A stretch of DNA of 64,000 bases from Xanthomonas arboricola pv. populi. GTDB taxonomy: Bacteria; Pseudomonadota; Gammaproteobacteria; Xanthomonadales; Xanthomonadaceae. The notes under the pieces were generated by a model, which was not told the origin of the DNA, searched no databases, and saw nothing but the letters and a program-made list of their open reading frames with translations. Every line of letters begins with the position of its first letter. The stretch's first letter is position 1. The stretch covers positions 163,493-227,492 of the forward strand of contig NZ_MDEB01000005.1 of assembly GCF_002939945.1 (NCBI RefSeq). The letters run 5' to 3'. Position numbers and translations under genes: made by a program. This document shows positions 36,751 through 46,826 of this stretch, piece by piece.

Positions 36751-38106
36751 ATGAACATCCATACCTCAGCTGCAAATATCGGCGCCACGCCGCGCATCAC
36801 CGACATCCGCGTGGTGCCGGTCGCCGGCCAGGACAGCATGCTGCTCAACCTCAGTGGCGCGCACGCGCCGTACTTCACCCGCAATGTGCTGGTGTTGCGC
36901 GATTCGTCCGGGCGCACCGGCGTGGGCGAGGTGCCTGGCGGCGATGCCATCGCCGGTTTGTTGAACGAGGCGGCCGCGCTGATCCGCGACCGTTCCATCG
37001 CCGACTACCAGCGCATCCTCAATCAGGTGCGCACCGCCTTCGCCGACCGCGACAGCGCCGGGCGTGGCCTGCAGACCTTCGATCTGCGCATCACCATCCA
37101 TGCGGTGACTGCGATCGAAGCGGCACTGCTGGATCTGCTGGGGCAGTTCCTGGATCAACCGGTCGCCGCGCTACTCGGCGAAGGCCAGCAGCGCGATGCG
37201 GTGGATGTGCTGGGCTATCTATTCTTCATCGGCGACCGCCGCAAGACCGGGCTGGATTATCGCGACGGCAGCGCTGCCGCCGATGCCTGGGAAGCGGTAC
37301 GCGATGAGGAAGCACTGACGCCGGCAGCAGTGGTACGGCTGGCCGAAGCGGCTTACGCGAAGTACGGCTTCTGCGATTTCAAGCTCAAGGGCGGCGTGCT
37401 GCGCGGCGAAGAAGAGATCGAGGCGATCCACGCGTTGCATGCGCGCTTTCCGCAGGCGCGCATTACCCTCGATCCCAACGGTGCGTGGTCGCTGCAGCAG
37501 GCCATCGCGCTGTGCCGCGACATGCATGGCGTGCTGGCCTATGCCGAGGACCCGTGCGGTGCCGAGCAGGGCTATTCCGGCCGCGAGATCATGGCCGAAT
37601 TCCGCCGCGCTACCGGCCTGCCTACCGCCACCAACATGATCGCCACCGACTGGCGCCAGATGGGCCATGCCATCCAGTTGCAGTCGGTGGACATTCCGCT
37701 GGCCGATCCGCATTTCTGGACATTGCAGGGCTCGGTGCGTGTAGCGCAACTGTGCCGCGATTGGGGCCTGACCTGGGGCTCGCATTCCAACAACCACTTC
37801 GACATTTCACTGGCCATGTTCACCCATGTGGCCGCCGCCGCGCCCGGGCGCATCACCGCCATCGATACGCACTGGATCTGGCAGGACGGCCAACGCCTCA
37901 CCCGCGATCCGTTGCAGATTGCAGACGGCCAGATCCAGGTGCCGGCCAAGCCTGGGCTGGGCGTGGAGCTGGACATGGAGGCGCTGGAGGCCGCGCATCG
38001 CACCTACCAAAGCCTGAGCCTGGGTGCGCGCGATGATGCGGCCGCCATGCAGGCGTTGATCCCTAACTGGAGCTTCGACAACAAGCGGCCGTGCCTGGTG
38101 CGCTGA
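36751..38106 (+). CDS. gudD: Glucarate dehydratase
   Basis: A 451-residue enolase-superfamily enzyme that dehydrates D-glucarate to 5-keto-4-deoxyglucarate. It has the GlucD hallmarks: [24 protein letters not shown] near the N-terminus (here split: YFTRNVLVL and GVGEVPGGD), the catalytic KLKGG lysine region, metal ligands in [15 protein letters not shown] and [10 protein letters not shown], and the His of the SHSNNH loop. The start at 36751 (MNIHTS) is 19 bases after the MFS stop. Product feeds KdgD encoded at the head of the operon. Confidence 0.95.
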   Translation: MNIHTSAANIGATPRITDIRVVPVAGQDSMLLNLSGAHAPYFTRNVLVLRDSSGRTGVGEVPGGDAIAGLLNEAAALIRDRSIADYQRILNQVRTAFADRDSAGRGLQTFDLRITIHAVTAIEAALLDLLGQFLDQPVAALLGEGQQRDAVDVLGYLFFIGDRRKTGLDYRDGSAAADAWEAVRDEEALTPAAVVRLAEAAYAKYGFCDFKLKGGVLRGEEEIEAIHALHARFPQARITLDPNGAWSLQQAIALCRDMHGVLAYAEDPCGAEQGYSGREIMAEFRRATGLPTATNMIATDWRQMGHAIQLQSVDIPLADPHFWTLQGSVRVAQLCRDWGLTWGSHSNNHFDISLAMFTHVAAAAPGRITAIDTHWIWQDGQRLTRDPLQIADGQIQVPAKPGLGVELDMEALEAAHRTYQSLSLGARDDAAAMQALIPNWSFDNKRPCLVR

Positions 38107-38119
38107 TGCGTCCCGATGC

Positions 38120-38143
38120 CTGCTGCCGGTGAGCCGGCAGCAG
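38120..38143. other. Hairpin between gudD and the porin gene
   Basis: A perfect 10-base-pair stem (CTGCTGCCGG with its complement, 4-base loop TGAG) in the 76-base gap after gudD, again without a U-tract. With the hairpin at 35247 it marks a second internal boundary of the operon and may adjust gene dosage along the mRNA. Confidence 0.6.
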
Positions 38144-38182
38144 CGCATGACGGCGAGTTCACCGCAGGTGGAGAACCGAGCA

Positions 38183-39454
38183 ATGAAAAGCATGATGGCA
38201 CTCAGTGGCGCCGCGCTGCTGGCGGTCGGCGCGGCCGGGCGGGCGCGTGCGCAACAGCCCGATGAGGGGTTCTGGAATGGCGCCACGGCCGAGGTCACCG
38301 CGCTCAACTTCTATTACAACCGCGACTTCCGCAGCGATGAAGGGCAGGGCAAGCGGGCCGAATGGGCACAGGGCTTCGTCATCGATGCCAGGAGCGGCTA
38401 CACCCGCGGCCCGGTCGGCGCGGGCCTGGATCTGCTGGGCATCGGCGATTTCAAGCTCGATGGCGTACGCGCGGAAGGCGGCACTGGCCTGCTTCCCAAC
38501 AACGACGATGGCACCGCCCGGCATGCACTGGTGCGGGTGGCGCCCACGCTCAAGCTGCGCGCCTCGCAGACCGAATTGAAATGGGGCAGCTTCATTCCCA
38601 ACGAGCCGCTGGTGCGCGCCAGCATCACCCGCATCATGCCCGAGACGTTTCAGGGCGTGACCCTGGAATCCAAGGATGTGCCCAAGCTCGATCTGCTGCT
38701 CGCCCGCTTCACCAGTGCCTGGTATCGCGACGGCGATTCGCGCGTGCCGATCACCCTGACCAACAAGAACCGCCGCTTCCTCGGCACCCCGGATTCGGAT
38801 GCCTTCAATCTGGTTTCGGCAACCTACACCCTGGCTCCGAGCACCCAGATGCGTTATCAGGGCGGGTTGATGGAAGACATCTACCGCCAGCAGCTCTACA
38901 ACCTGATCCAGACCCACATGTTCGGCAAGGACCGCCTGCGCGTGGATCTGCGTTATTTCCGCACCGACAATGTCGGCCAGTCGCGCGCCGGCCCGATCGA
39001 CAACCGCATGTTCAGCAGCATGCTGTCCTGGCGCAGCGGCGGCCATGAATTGGGCGCCGGCTATCAGAAGCTGTCCGGGCCCAGTGCGATGCCATGGCCG
39101 GGTGGTACCGATGGCAACGTCTTCAACTGGACCTTCATCAACGACTTCCTCGAACGCGGCGAGCGCAGCTGGCAGCTGCGTTACAGCATCGATGGCGACA
39201 GCATCGGCATCCCCGGCCTCAGCGTCATGGCGCGCTACATCAGCGGCGACGATGCACGGCCGGCCACCTATGCCGGCGAAGGCCGCGAATGGGCGCGCGA
39301 CGTGTTGACCACCTATCAATTCCAGAGCGAGCGCTTCAAGCATCTGAGCCTGATCTGGTTCAACGGCACCTTTCGCTCCAACTACCAGCGCAATGTCGAT
39401 GAAAACCGGTTGATCCTGCAGTACCAGCGCCAGTTCGACAGCCCCGACCGGTGA
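38183..39454 (+). CDS. OprD-like outer-membrane porin
   Basis: A 423-residue outer-membrane protein with a signal peptide (residues 1-23, ending GRARA) and beta-barrel composition: alternating aromatic and polar residues, many Gly, Tyr and Arg. It fits the OprD family in size and in the early [20 protein letters not shown] and later [28 protein letters not shown] strands. Porins of this group admit small carboxylates and amino acids. Its place between gudD and garD suggests sugar-acid uptake. GGTGGAG lies at 38167-38173 ahead of the start. The chain ends QFDSPDR rather than in the usual terminal Phe, which is slightly unusual. Confidence 0.82.
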   Translation: MKSMMALSGAALLAVGAAGRARAQQPDEGFWNGATAEVTALNFYYNRDFRSDEGQGKRAEWAQGFVIDARSGYTRGPVGAGLDLLGIGDFKLDGVRAEGGTGLLPNNDDGTARHALVRVAPTLKLRASQTELKWGSFIPNEPLVRASITRIMPETFQGVTLESKDVPKLDLLLARFTSAWYRDGDSRVPITLTNKNRRFLGTPDSDAFNLVSATYTLAPSTQMRYQGGLMEDIYRQQLYNLIQTHMFGKDRLRVDLRYFRTDNVGQSRAGPIDNRMFSSMLSWRSGGHELGAGYQKLSGPSAMPWPGGTDGNVFNWTFINDFLERGERSWQLRYSIDGDSIGIPGLSVMARYISGDDARPATYAGEGREWARDVLTTYQFQSERFKHLSLIWFNGTFRSNYQRNVDENRLILQYQRQFDSPDR

Positions 39455-39492
39455 TGCATTCCACCCCCGATGTCCTGCAAGGCAGCCCCCTG

Positions 39493-41034
39493 ATGTCCGC
39501 AACCCAGCACGCCATGCCCTGGCTCAGCATCCGCGCCCATGCGCGCGATAACGTCGCCATTGTCGTCAACGATGGCGGCGCGCCGGCCGGCGCCACCTTT
39601 GCCGATGGTCTCACCACCTTCGAGCATATTCCGCAGGGCCACAAGATCGCCCTGGTGGACCTGCCCGAAGGCGCGGCGGTGATCCGCCTGGGCGCGGTCA
39701 TCGGGACTGCCAACGCCGACATCATGCGCGGCGCATGGGTGAGCGAGCAGTTGCTGGACATGCCGCAGGCCCCCGAGCTGGCCACGCTGGATCTGTCGCT
39801 GCATTCGGCACCGGAACCCGAGCCTCTGGAGGGCTACACCTTCCAGGGCTACCGCAACCGCGATGGCAGCGTCGGCACGCGCAACATCCTGGGCATCATG
39901 ACCAGCGTGCAGTGCGTGGTGGGTGTGCTCGGTCACGCGGTGGAGCGCATCCGCGCCGAGTTGCTGCCCAAGTATCCCAATGTCGACGATGTGGTGGCGG
40001 TCAATCATGTCTACGGCTGCGGCGTGGCGATTACCGCGCCGGAGGCCATCATCCCCATCCGCACGCTGCGCAATATCGCGCGCAGCCCCAACTTCGGCGG
40101 TCAGGCGCTGATCGTGGGCCTGGGCTGCGAAAAACTCGCACCCGAGCGCCTGCTGCCGGACGATGCCAGTGCCGACGACAGCGGTGTGTATCGCCTGCAG
40201 GAAGCCAGCCTGGGCTTTGCCGATATGGTGGGCTCGATCATGGCCATGGCCGAAGAGCGCCTGCGCCATCTTGACCTGCGCCGCCGCGAAACCGTGCCGG
40301 CCAGCGAGCTGGTGGTGGGCATGCAATGCGGCGGCAGCGATGCGTTTTCCGGCGTCACCGCCAACCCGGGCCTGGGCGTGGCCGCCGACCTGCTGGTGCG
40401 CGCCGGTGCCACGGTGATGTTCTCTGAAAACACCGAAGTGCGCGATGGCATCCACCTGCTGGTGCCGCGCGCCGCCAATGCCGATGTAGCCAAAGCGCTG
40501 GTGCGCGAAATGGCCTGGTACGACGCCTACCTGGCGCGCGGCCAGGCCGACCGCAGCGCCAACACCACGCCGGGCAACAAGAAGGGCGGGCTGGCCAACA
40601 TCGTGGAGAAGGCGATGGGCTCGATCGCCAAATCCGGCTCGTCGGCGATCAATGGCGTGGTGCCGCCTGGCGAGCGGGTCAAGGGGCGCGGATTGCAGTA
40701 CTGCGCCACCCCCGCCAGCGATTTTGTCTGCGGCACGCTGCAGGTGGCCGCCGGCATGAACCTGCATGTGTTCACCACCGGGCGCGGGACCCCGTATGGC
40801 CTGGGCATGGTGCCGGTGATCAAGGTCGCCACCCGTAGCGAGCTGGCGCAGCGCTGGTCCGACCTGATGGACATCGACGCCGGCGGTGTGGCCACCGGTG
40901 CCAAGACGCTGGAACAACTGGGCTGGGAGCTGTTCCAGCGCTATCTGGACGTGGCCAGTGGCCAACGCACCTGGACCGAGCAGCATCGCCTGCACAATGA
41001 TCTGGCCTTGTTCAACCCGGCGCCGATTACCTAG
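39493..41034 (+). CDS. garD: Galactarate dehydratase
   Basis: A 513-residue UxaA-family enzyme that dehydrates galactarate (mucate) to 5-keto-4-deoxyglucarate, the same product as GudD. It has the SAF-like N-terminal domain ([19 protein letters not shown] and [13 protein letters not shown]) and the C-terminal altronate/galactarate dehydratase core ([53 protein letters not shown]). Start uncertain: ATG 39493 (MSATQH) is used; ATG 39454 overlaps the porin stop. It ends the catabolic block. No clear terminator follows. Confidence 0.92.
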   Translation: MSATQHAMPWLSIRAHARDNVAIVVNDGGAPAGATFADGLTTFEHIPQGHKIALVDLPEGAAVIRLGAVIGTANADIMRGAWVSEQLLDMPQAPELATLDLSLHSAPEPEPLEGYTFQGYRNRDGSVGTRNILGIMTSVQCVVGVLGHAVERIRAELLPKYPNVDDVVAVNHVYGCGVAITAPEAIIPIRTLRNIARSPNFGGQALIVGLGCEKLAPERLLPDDASADDSGVYRLQEASLGFADMVGSIMAMAEERLRHLDLRRRETVPASELVVGMQCGGSDAFSGVTANPGLGVAADLLVRAGATVMFSENTEVRDGIHLLVPRAANADVAKALVREMAWYDAYLARGQADRSANTTPGNKKGGLANIVEKAMGSIAKSGSSAINGVVPPGERVKGRGLQYCATPASDFVCGTLQVAAGMNLHVFTTGRGTPYGLGMVPVIKVATRSELAQRWSDLMDIDAGGVATGAKTLEQLGWELFQRYLDVASGQRTWTEQHRLHNDLALFNPAPIT

Positions 41035-41296
41035 GGCGATTCCGTAACCCAACCCCAACCCTCGTTCCACACCATGGCTCGGCCCGCGCTCGCGACGCGG
41101 GCGCTCCCAGGCAGGCACGCAGGCGGCGTGCAATCCGTGCATTCTCGCCCCGCGGGTGAGGGGCTTCAACGCACCGGCTCGCGTCAGACCCCGGCACCTG
41201 ACTCGCCAAGCCGGTCCTGCGCCTTTTTCACCATTCGCTCCCCTGCCGCATGCGCCGATACAATGCGCGCTCGTTTTCAGTGTTGACGGAGCTCCC

Positions 41297-41677
41297 ATGT
41301 CCCAGATCGTCCATACCGACCAGGCGCCTGCCGCCATTGGCCCGTATTCGCAGGCCGTGCGCGCCGGCAACACGGTGTATTTCTCCGGGCAGATCCCGCT
41401 GGATCCGGCCACCGGCGAGATCGTGCCCGGCGACATCGGCGCGCAGGCGCGCCGCGCGTTCGACAACCTCAAGGCGGTTGCGGAAGCGGCCGGCGGCTCG
41501 CTCGACAAGATCGTGCGGCTGGGCCTGTACCTCACCGATCTCGGCCAGTTCGCCGCCGTCAACGCGGTGATGCAGGAGTATTTCCAGGCCCCATTCCCCG
41601 CGCGTTCGACCATCGAGGTCTCCGGCCTGCCCAAGGGTGCCGGCTTCGAGGTCGATGCGGTGATGGTGCTCGACTGA
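41297..41677 (+). CDS. ridA: RidA family reactive-intermediate deaminase
   Basis: A 126-residue cytosolic RidA. It hydrolyses 2-aminoacrylate and similar imines released by PLP enzymes. The family signature is complete: IGPYSQAV, VYFSGQIPLDPATGE, the key Arg in PARSTIEV, and the C-terminal GAGFEVDAVMV. ACGGAG at 41286-41291 precedes the start. It has no signal peptide, unlike the exported copy at 428. In relatives it lies between spoT and recG; here it is 9.8 kb from spoT. Confidence 0.95.
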   Translation: MSQIVHTDQAPAAIGPYSQAVRAGNTVYFSGQIPLDPATGEIVPGDIGAQARRAFDNLKAVAEAAGGSLDKIVRLGLYLTDLGQFAAVNAVMQEYFQAPFPARSTIEVSGLPKGAGFEVDAVMVLD

Positions 41678-41706
41678 TCCAGCGCGGCTGATCCGAGCGC
41701 TCTGCC

Positions 41707-43851
41707 GTGCCGCGCGCAGCGACCGTCACCCCACGCCTGACCGTCGCAGGCCAGGCCTCGCTTGCCAGCCTGCCCGGCGTCGGCCCGAAAGTGGCCGAGA
41801 AATTCGCTGCGCGCGGCATTTTGACGCTGCAGGATCTGTGGCTGCATCTGCCGTTGCGCTACGAAGACCGCACGCGGCTGACCACGATCGCGCAGTTGCA
41901 GAGCGGTGTGCCGGCGCAGATCGAAGGGCGTGTGGATGCAGTGGAGCGCGGCTTCCGCTTTCGGCCGGTGCTGCGGGTAGCGGTGTCGGACGACTCGCAC
42001 GGCACCGTGGTGCTGCGCTTCTTCCATTTCCGCGCCGCCCAGGTGGCGCAGTTCGCACCGGGTACGCGGGTGCGGGTGTTCGGCACGCCCAAGCCGGGAC
42101 AGAACGGATGGGAAATCGTGCATCCCAGTTACCGCGTGCTGGCACCGGGCGAGGATGCCGGGCTGGGCGACAGCCTGGATCCGGTCTATCCGGTGCTGGA
42201 AGGCGTGGGCCCGGCCACGCTGCGCAAACTCATCGGCCAGGCGCTGGAGCGGTTGCCGGCCGAGGCCGCGCTGGAACTGCTGCCGCCGCACTGGCTGCAG
42301 GACGAACAACTGCCCTCGTTGCGCGCCGCGCTGCTGACCATGCATCGCCCGCCGGTGAATACCGACCCACAGCAACTGCTCGCAGGCGGTCATCCGGCCC
42401 AGCAACGCTTGGCGATCGAAGAACTGCTGGCGCATCAGCTCAGCCTGCGTCGCCAGCGCATCGCCTTGCAGCGTTTTCATGCACCGAGCCTGCCTGGCAA
42501 CGGCACCCTGGTGCAGCAACTGCACGCGGCATTGCCGTTCCAGCTCACCGGTGCGCAGCAGCGCGTGTTCGCACAGATTGCCTGCGACCTGGCAAAGCCA
42601 TCGCCGATGCTGCGGCTGGTGCAGGGCGATGTCGGCAGCGGCAAGACCGTGGTTGCGGCATTGGCGGCGATGCTGGCGGTGGAGCAGGGCAAGCAGGTCG
42701 CACTGGCCGCGCCGACCGAGCTGCTGGCCGAGCAGCACCTCACCAATCTCCGTGGCTGGCTGGAACCGCTGGGCGTGCGCATCGTCTGGCTGGCCGGCAA
42801 GGTCACCGGCAAGGCGCGCGCCGCGGCGATGGCCGAGGTGGCCTCCGGCCAGGCGCAGGTGGTGGTCGGCACGCATGCGCTGATGCAGGAGGCGGTGGTC
42901 TTCCACGATCTGGCGCTGGCCATCATCGACGAGCAGCACCGCTTCGGCGTGCATCAGCGCCTGGCCTTGCGCGACAAGGGGGCCGCTGCCGGCAGCGTGC
43001 CGCATCAGTTGGTGATGACCGCCACGCCGATCCCGCGCACCCTGGCGATGTCCACCTATGCGGATCTGGATGTCTCGGCCATCGACGAACTCCCGCCCGG
43101 GCGCACGCCGGTGCAGACGATTGTCTTGAGCGCAGAGCGTCGGCCGGAGCTGGTCGAGCGCATCCGCGCCGCCTGCGCCGAAGGGCGTCAGGCGTACTGG
43201 GTGTGCACCTTGATCGAAGAAAGCGAAGAGCCCGGCAAGGGCGCGCCCAATGGCCCGCCAAGGATCGAAGCACAGGCGGCGGAGGTCACCTTCCAAGCCC
43301 TGTCCGCGCAATTGCCCGGCGTGCGTGTGGCACTGGTACACGGGCGCATGAAAGCGGCCGAAAAACAGAAGGCCATGCTGGATTTCAAGCAAGGCCGCAC
43401 CGATCTGCTGGTGGCTACCACGGTGATCGAGGTCGGCGTGGACGTGCCCAACGCCTCGCTGATGATCATCGAAAACGCCGAGCGCCTGGGCCTGGCGCAG
43501 TTGCACCAGTTGCGCGGCCGGGTCGGGCGCGGTGCGGCCGCGTCCAGCTGCGTGCTGCTGTATCAGGCGCCGCTATCGATGATGGCGCGGCAACGCCTGG
43601 AAACCATGCGCCAGACCAACGACGGCTTCGTGATCGCGGAAAAGGATCTGGAGCTGCGCGGCCCCGGCGAATTGCTCGGCACCCGCCAGACCGGCCTGGC
43701 CAGCTTCCGCATCGCCGATCTCACCCGCGATGCCCGGCTGCTGCCGCGCGTGCAGGTGCTCGCCGAGCGGTTGCTGGCCGAAGCGCCGGAGATTGCCGAC
43801 CGCGTGGTCGCGCGCTGGATCGGCAGCGCGGTGCGTTACGCCGCCGCTTAA
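41707..43851 (+). CDS. recG: ATP-dependent DNA helicase RecG
   Basis: A 714-residue branch-migration helicase that remodels stalled forks. The N-terminal wedge (OB-fold, with RYEDRTRL and VVLRFFHFRAAQ) is followed by the helicase core: Walker A GDVGSGKTVVA, DEQH-type IIDEQHRFGVHQR, MTATPIPRTL, and motif VI with LHQLRGRVGRG. The start is GTG at 41707, giving MPRAATVTP and the usual LPGVGPKVAEKFAARGI. Length and motifs are normal. Confidence 0.96.
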   Translation: MPRAATVTPRLTVAGQASLASLPGVGPKVAEKFAARGILTLQDLWLHLPLRYEDRTRLTTIAQLQSGVPAQIEGRVDAVERGFRFRPVLRVAVSDDSHGTVVLRFFHFRAAQVAQFAPGTRVRVFGTPKPGQNGWEIVHPSYRVLAPGEDAGLGDSLDPVYPVLEGVGPATLRKLIGQALERLPAEAALELLPPHWLQDEQLPSLRAALLTMHRPPVNTDPQQLLAGGHPAQQRLAIEELLAHQLSLRRQRIALQRFHAPSLPGNGTLVQQLHAALPFQLTGAQQRVFAQIACDLAKPSPMLRLVQGDVGSGKTVVAALAAMLAVEQGKQVALAAPTELLAEQHLTNLRGWLEPLGVRIVWLAGKVTGKARAAAMAEVASGQAQVVVGTHALMQEAVVFHDLALAIIDEQHRFGVHQRLALRDKGAAAGSVPHQLVMTATPIPRTLAMSTYADLDVSAIDELPPGRTPVQTIVLSAERRPELVERIRAACAEGRQAYWVCTLIEESEEPGKGAPNGPPRIEAQAAEVTFQALSAQLPGVRVALVHGRMKAAEKQKAMLDFKQGRTDLLVATTVIEVGVDVPNASLMIIENAERLGLAQLHQLRGRVGRGAAASSCVLLYQAPLSMMARQRLETMRQTNDGFVIAEKDLELRGPGELLGTRQTGLASFRIADLTRDARLLPRVQVLAERLLAEAPEIADRVVARWIGSAVRYAAA

Positions 43852-43855
43852 GTGG

Positions 43856-43982
43856 CGGGGATTGGGGAATCGGGAATCGTAAAGGCGAGGCTGCTGCCGC
43901 CTTGGCGTCCCGGTGATTCGCGCGCCTCGCCGATCCTTGCGAAGATGCAGCAACGAATCCCGAATGCCCAATCTCCAATCCC
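43856..43982. repeat. GGGATTCGGGATTCG-type inverted repeat, copy C
   Basis: Left arm GGATTGGGGAATCGGGAATCG and right arm CGAATCCCGAATGCCCAATC fill the entire gap from the recG stop to the base before the nucleoside hydrolase ATG. The spacer has an extra GCGAGG/CCTCGC pair. Nothing else is left in the leader to serve as a ribosome site. Confidence 0.85.
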
Positions 43983-44921
43983 ATGACCAACAAGATACCG
44001 CTGCTGATCGACACCGACCCGGGCGTGGACGACGCGCTGGCCTTGCTGATGGCCTTCAACGATACCCGACATGACGTCGTTGGCCTGACCATCGCCGCCG
44101 GCAACGTGGGCCTGGAGCACACCGTGCGCAACGCCCTGAAGGTCTGCGAGATTGCCGGGCGTGACGATGTGCCGGTCTACGCGGGCTGCCCGCAGCCGTT
44201 GCTGCATCCCTCGGTGGACGCGGCGCATGTGCATGGCATGGACGGCTTTGGCGATGTCAGCCTGGCGCCGGCCAAACGCACTGCCGAGACCGAGCACGCC
44301 GCGCTCGCCATCCTGCGCCTGTCGCACGAACACGCCGGCGAGCTGCTGCTGGTCGCGCTCGGTCCGCTGACCAATCTGGCGCTGGCCCTGACCCTGGATC
44401 CGACCCTGCCGCAGCGCGTGGCGCGGCTGGTGGTGATGGGCGGTGCGCTGACCGGGCACGGTAACATCACCGCCGCGGCCGAATTCAATATCGGCTTCGA
44501 CCCGGAAGCGGCGCATATCGTGTTCCGCGGTTTTCCGCAGTTCGACGTGGCCGACTGGGAGGCCACCATCGCGCACGGCCTGCTGCATCGCGACGTCGAG
44601 CAATGGCTGGCGGCCGACTCCGCGCAGGCGCGGTTCTACGAGGAAATCTCGCGCAAGACCCGCCTGTGGTCCGAAGACAGCCGCGGCGAGCACTGGTACG
44701 CCGCCGACGCGCTGGCGATGGCGTTCGCGCTGCACCCCGAGGGCGCGCAGCGGCTGGAGCAGCGGCCGGTGCATATCGAGCTGACCGGCACCCACACCCG
44801 TGGCATGACCCTGGTGGACTGGGATCGCCGGGATGGCGTGCCCGACAACGCCAACCTGCTGCTGGACTACGATCGCCAGCAATTCTTCGGCCTGGTCGCG
44901 GCGGCCTTGTCGGCGGGCTAG
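43983..44921 (+). CDS. Inosine-uridine-preferring type nucleoside hydrolase
   Basis: A 312-residue hydrolase that releases bases from ribonucleosides. The calcium/ribose-binding signature [12 protein letters not shown] is at the N-terminus; later are [48 protein letters not shown] and the C-terminal [10 protein letters not shown]. The family is clear, but base preference cannot be told. The start ATG follows repeat copy C directly without a Shine-Dalgarno, so its translation may be weak or structured. Confidence 0.92.
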   Translation: MTNKIPLLIDTDPGVDDALALLMAFNDTRHDVVGLTIAAGNVGLEHTVRNALKVCEIAGRDDVPVYAGCPQPLLHPSVDAAHVHGMDGFGDVSLAPAKRTAETEHAALAILRLSHEHAGELLLVALGPLTNLALALTLDPTLPQRVARLVVMGGALTGHGNITAAAEFNIGFDPEAAHIVFRGFPQFDVADWEATIAHGLLHRDVEQWLAADSAQARFYEEISRKTRLWSEDSRGEHWYAADALAMAFALHPEGAQRLEQRPVHIELTGTHTRGMTLVDWDRRDGVPDNANLLLDYDRQQFFGLVAAALSAG

Positions 44922-44927
44922 GGCGTC

Positions 44928-44957
44928 TTGCGCCAGGCGTCTTGAGGCCGCTATAAT
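44928..44957 (+). promoter_or_regulatory. Probable sigma-70 promoter of the L31 gene
   Basis: TTGCGC (44928-44933) and a perfect TATAAT (44952-44957), 18 bases apart, directly after the nucleoside hydrolase stop. A transcript from here would have a leader of about 30 bases before the L31 start at 44992. Confidence 0.65.
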
Positions 44958-44991
44958 GCCCGGCTTATCCAGGCAGCCCGGCGCCAAGTCC

Positions 44992-45234
44992 ATGAAAGAT
45001 AACGTTCATCCCAGCTACAACGACGTCGTCTTCCACGACGTGACGTCCGATTTCAAGATTCTGACCCGTTCCACCATGAGCTCGAAAGAGACCGTGAAGT
45101 GGGAAGACGGCCAGGAATACCCGCTGATCAAGGTGGATATCTCCTCGGCCTCGCACCCGTTCTATACCGGCAAGCACAAGGTGATCGACACCGGCGGCCG
45201 GATCGACAAGTTCCAGAAGCGCTACGCGCGCTGA
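44992..45234 (+). CDS. rpmE2: 50S ribosomal protein L31 type B (zinc-free)
   Basis: An 80-residue type B L31: [16 protein letters not shown] at the N-terminus, [21 protein letters not shown] near the end (in part [13 protein letters not shown]). It contains no cysteine at all, so it lacks the CxxC zinc ribbon of the standard L31. In other bacteria the zinc-free form replaces the zinc one when zinc is scarce, usually under Zur. No Zur box was recognised in the short leader, and the promoter looks strong, so it may be constitutive here. It is a single gene with its own promoter and terminator. Confidence 0.94.
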   Translation: MKDNVHPSYNDVVFHDVTSDFKILTRSTMSSKETVKWEDGQEYPLIKVDISSASHPFYTGKHKVIDTGGRIDKFQKRYAR

Positions 45235-45260
45235 GCTTGCAGGACGGGCTGTACCGGCAG

Positions 45261-45290
45261 CGGCCGCGCATTGCGCGGCCGTTGTTTTTT
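45261..45290 (+). terminator. Intrinsic terminator of the L31 gene
   Basis: A 9-base-pair stem CGGCCGCGC/GCGCGGCCG with a 3-base loop, then TTGTTTTTT. It is a strong rho-independent terminator 26 bases after the L31 stop. Confidence 0.9.
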
Positions 45291-45464
45291 GGGGCGTTGG
45301 CAACTTCGTTTTCACGCCTTCGACGGGGGCGTCTACGACTTCTGTCCAAGCGACGGCCAAAATGCTGCTGTGCGATAATGACGTGATCCGGGGCGATGCC
45401 CTGGACTTCCATCACGTGCCTGCCCATTTGGTGACAGGCGCCTTCCACTGAAGGAGCGTACACA

Positions 45465-46754
45465 GTGTCCGATCTTGATCAGGTCACGCTCAACGCCGGC
45501 GACAAGTCGGTCGTTCTGCCGGTTCTCAAGCCCACGCTTGGCAACGATTGCGTCGATATTTCAAAGCTGACCAAAGAAACCGGTCTGTTCACCTACGACT
45601 CGGGCTTTACCGCCACCGCCAGCTGCAAGTCGGCCATCACCTATATCGATGGCGACAACGGCGTGTTGCTGTATCGCGGCTACCCGATCGAACAGTTGGC
45701 CGAGAAGTCCAGCTTCCTCGAAGTCTCGTACCTGCTGATGAACGGCGAGCTGCCGACCGCGGACGAATTCAAGAAGTTCGACCACGAAGTCACGCATCAC
45801 ACGATGATGCACGAGTCGCTGAAGAACTTCCTCGGTGGCTTCCGTCATGACGCCCACCCAATGGCCATGCTGGCCGGTTCGGTCGCCTCGCTGTCGGCGT
45901 TCTATCACGACACCCTGGACCTCAACGATCCGGAGCAGCGCCGTCAGGCCGCCATCCGTCTGATCGCCAAGGTGCCGACCCTGGCTGCTGCCGCGTACCG
46001 CTATTCGATCGGCTGGCCGATCCGCTACCCGCGCAACAACCTCAATTACGTCGACCGCTTCCTGCACATGATGTTCGAAGTGCCGAGCGAGCCGCTGGAG
46101 ATCAATCCGGTGGTCGCCAAGGCGCTGGATCTGCTGTTCATCCTGCATGCCGATCACGAGCAGAACGCTTCGACCTCGACCGTGCGTCTGGTCGGTTCGA
46201 CCGGTGCCAATCCGTACGCTTCGGTCGCAGCGGGCATCACCGCGCTGTGGGGCCCGGCACACGGCGGCGCCAACGAAGCCGTGCTGAAGATGCTGGAAGA
46301 GATCGGCACTGCCGACAACGTCGAGTCCGCCGTGGCCAAGGCCAAGGACAAGAACTCCTCGTTCCGTCTGATGGGCTTCGGTCACCGCGTCTACAAGAAC
46401 TTCGACCCGCGCGCCAAGATCATCCGCGAGATGACCCACAAGGTGCTGGGCGAGCTGGGCGTCAACGATCCGCTGCTGGAAGTGGCGCTGAAGCTGGAAG
46501 AAGCCGCGCTGAAGGACGACTATTTCGTGCAGCGCAAGCTGTACCCGAACGTCGACTTCTACTCGGGCCTGATCTACAAGGCGCTGAACATTCCGGTGGA
46601 AATGTTCACCGTGATGTTCGCCATCGCCCGCACCGCCGGCTGGGTGTCGCACTGGCTGGAGCAGCAGGTCGATCCGGAAATGAAGATCGGCCGTCCGCGC
46701 CAGATCTACACCGGCTACGACAAGCGCGACTACACCGACAGCGCCAAGCGCTAA
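45465..46754 (+). CDS. gltA: Citrate synthase (type II)
   Basis: A 429-residue TCA-cycle enzyme condensing oxaloacetate and acetyl-CoA. Seen: [27 protein letters not shown] N-terminal beta domain (in part [17 protein letters not shown]), [20 protein letters not shown] with a catalytic His, [15 protein letters not shown] with the second His, [10 protein letters not shown] and PNVDFYSG with the catalytic Asp. The length fits the hexameric, NADH-sensitive group of Gram-negatives. It starts at GTG 45465, eight bases after AAGGAG (45451-45456). It has its own terminator. Confidence 0.97.
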   Translation: MSDLDQVTLNAGDKSVVLPVLKPTLGNDCVDISKLTKETGLFTYDSGFTATASCKSAITYIDGDNGVLLYRGYPIEQLAEKSSFLEVSYLLMNGELPTADEFKKFDHEVTHHTMMHESLKNFLGGFRHDAHPMAMLAGSVASLSAFYHDTLDLNDPEQRRQAAIRLIAKVPTLAAAAYRYSIGWPIRYPRNNLNYVDRFLHMMFEVPSEPLEINPVVAKALDLLFILHADHEQNASTSTVRLVGSTGANPYASVAAGITALWGPAHGGANEAVLKMLEEIGTADNVESAVAKAKDKNSSFRLMGFGHRVYKNFDPRAKIIREMTHKVLGELGVNDPLLEVALKLEEAALKDDYFVQRKLYPNVDFYSGLIYKALNIPVEMFTVMFAIARTAGWVSHWLEQQVDPEMKIGRPRQIYTGYDKRDYTDSAKR

Positions 46755-46780
46755 ACGCTTGCGGTTGTCTGCTTGAACGA

Positions 46781-46806
46781 ACGCCCCGCATTGCGGGGCG
46801 TTTTCG
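46781..46806 (+). terminator. Intrinsic terminator of gltA
   Basis: A stem ACGCCCCGCA/TTGCGGGGCGT of about 9 base pairs, followed by TTTCGTT, 26 bases after the stop. Because the next gene converges, the hairpin may serve both strands. Confidence 0.85.
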
Positions 46807-46826
46807 TTGGTAGCGTGCCGTTTACC

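Noticed and set aside
41083..41103. GCCCGCG/CGCGGGC hairpin as a terminator after garD
   Set aside because: It has a 7-base stem and no U-tract in either direction, so it is not listed as a terminator.
39382..43506. A 1374-codon open frame on the minus strand
   Set aside because: It runs antisense across the porin end, garD, ridA and recG, all of which are firm genes. The frame is His/Gln/Arg/Gly-rich, as expected from the complement of GC-rich coding DNA, and has no family motif.
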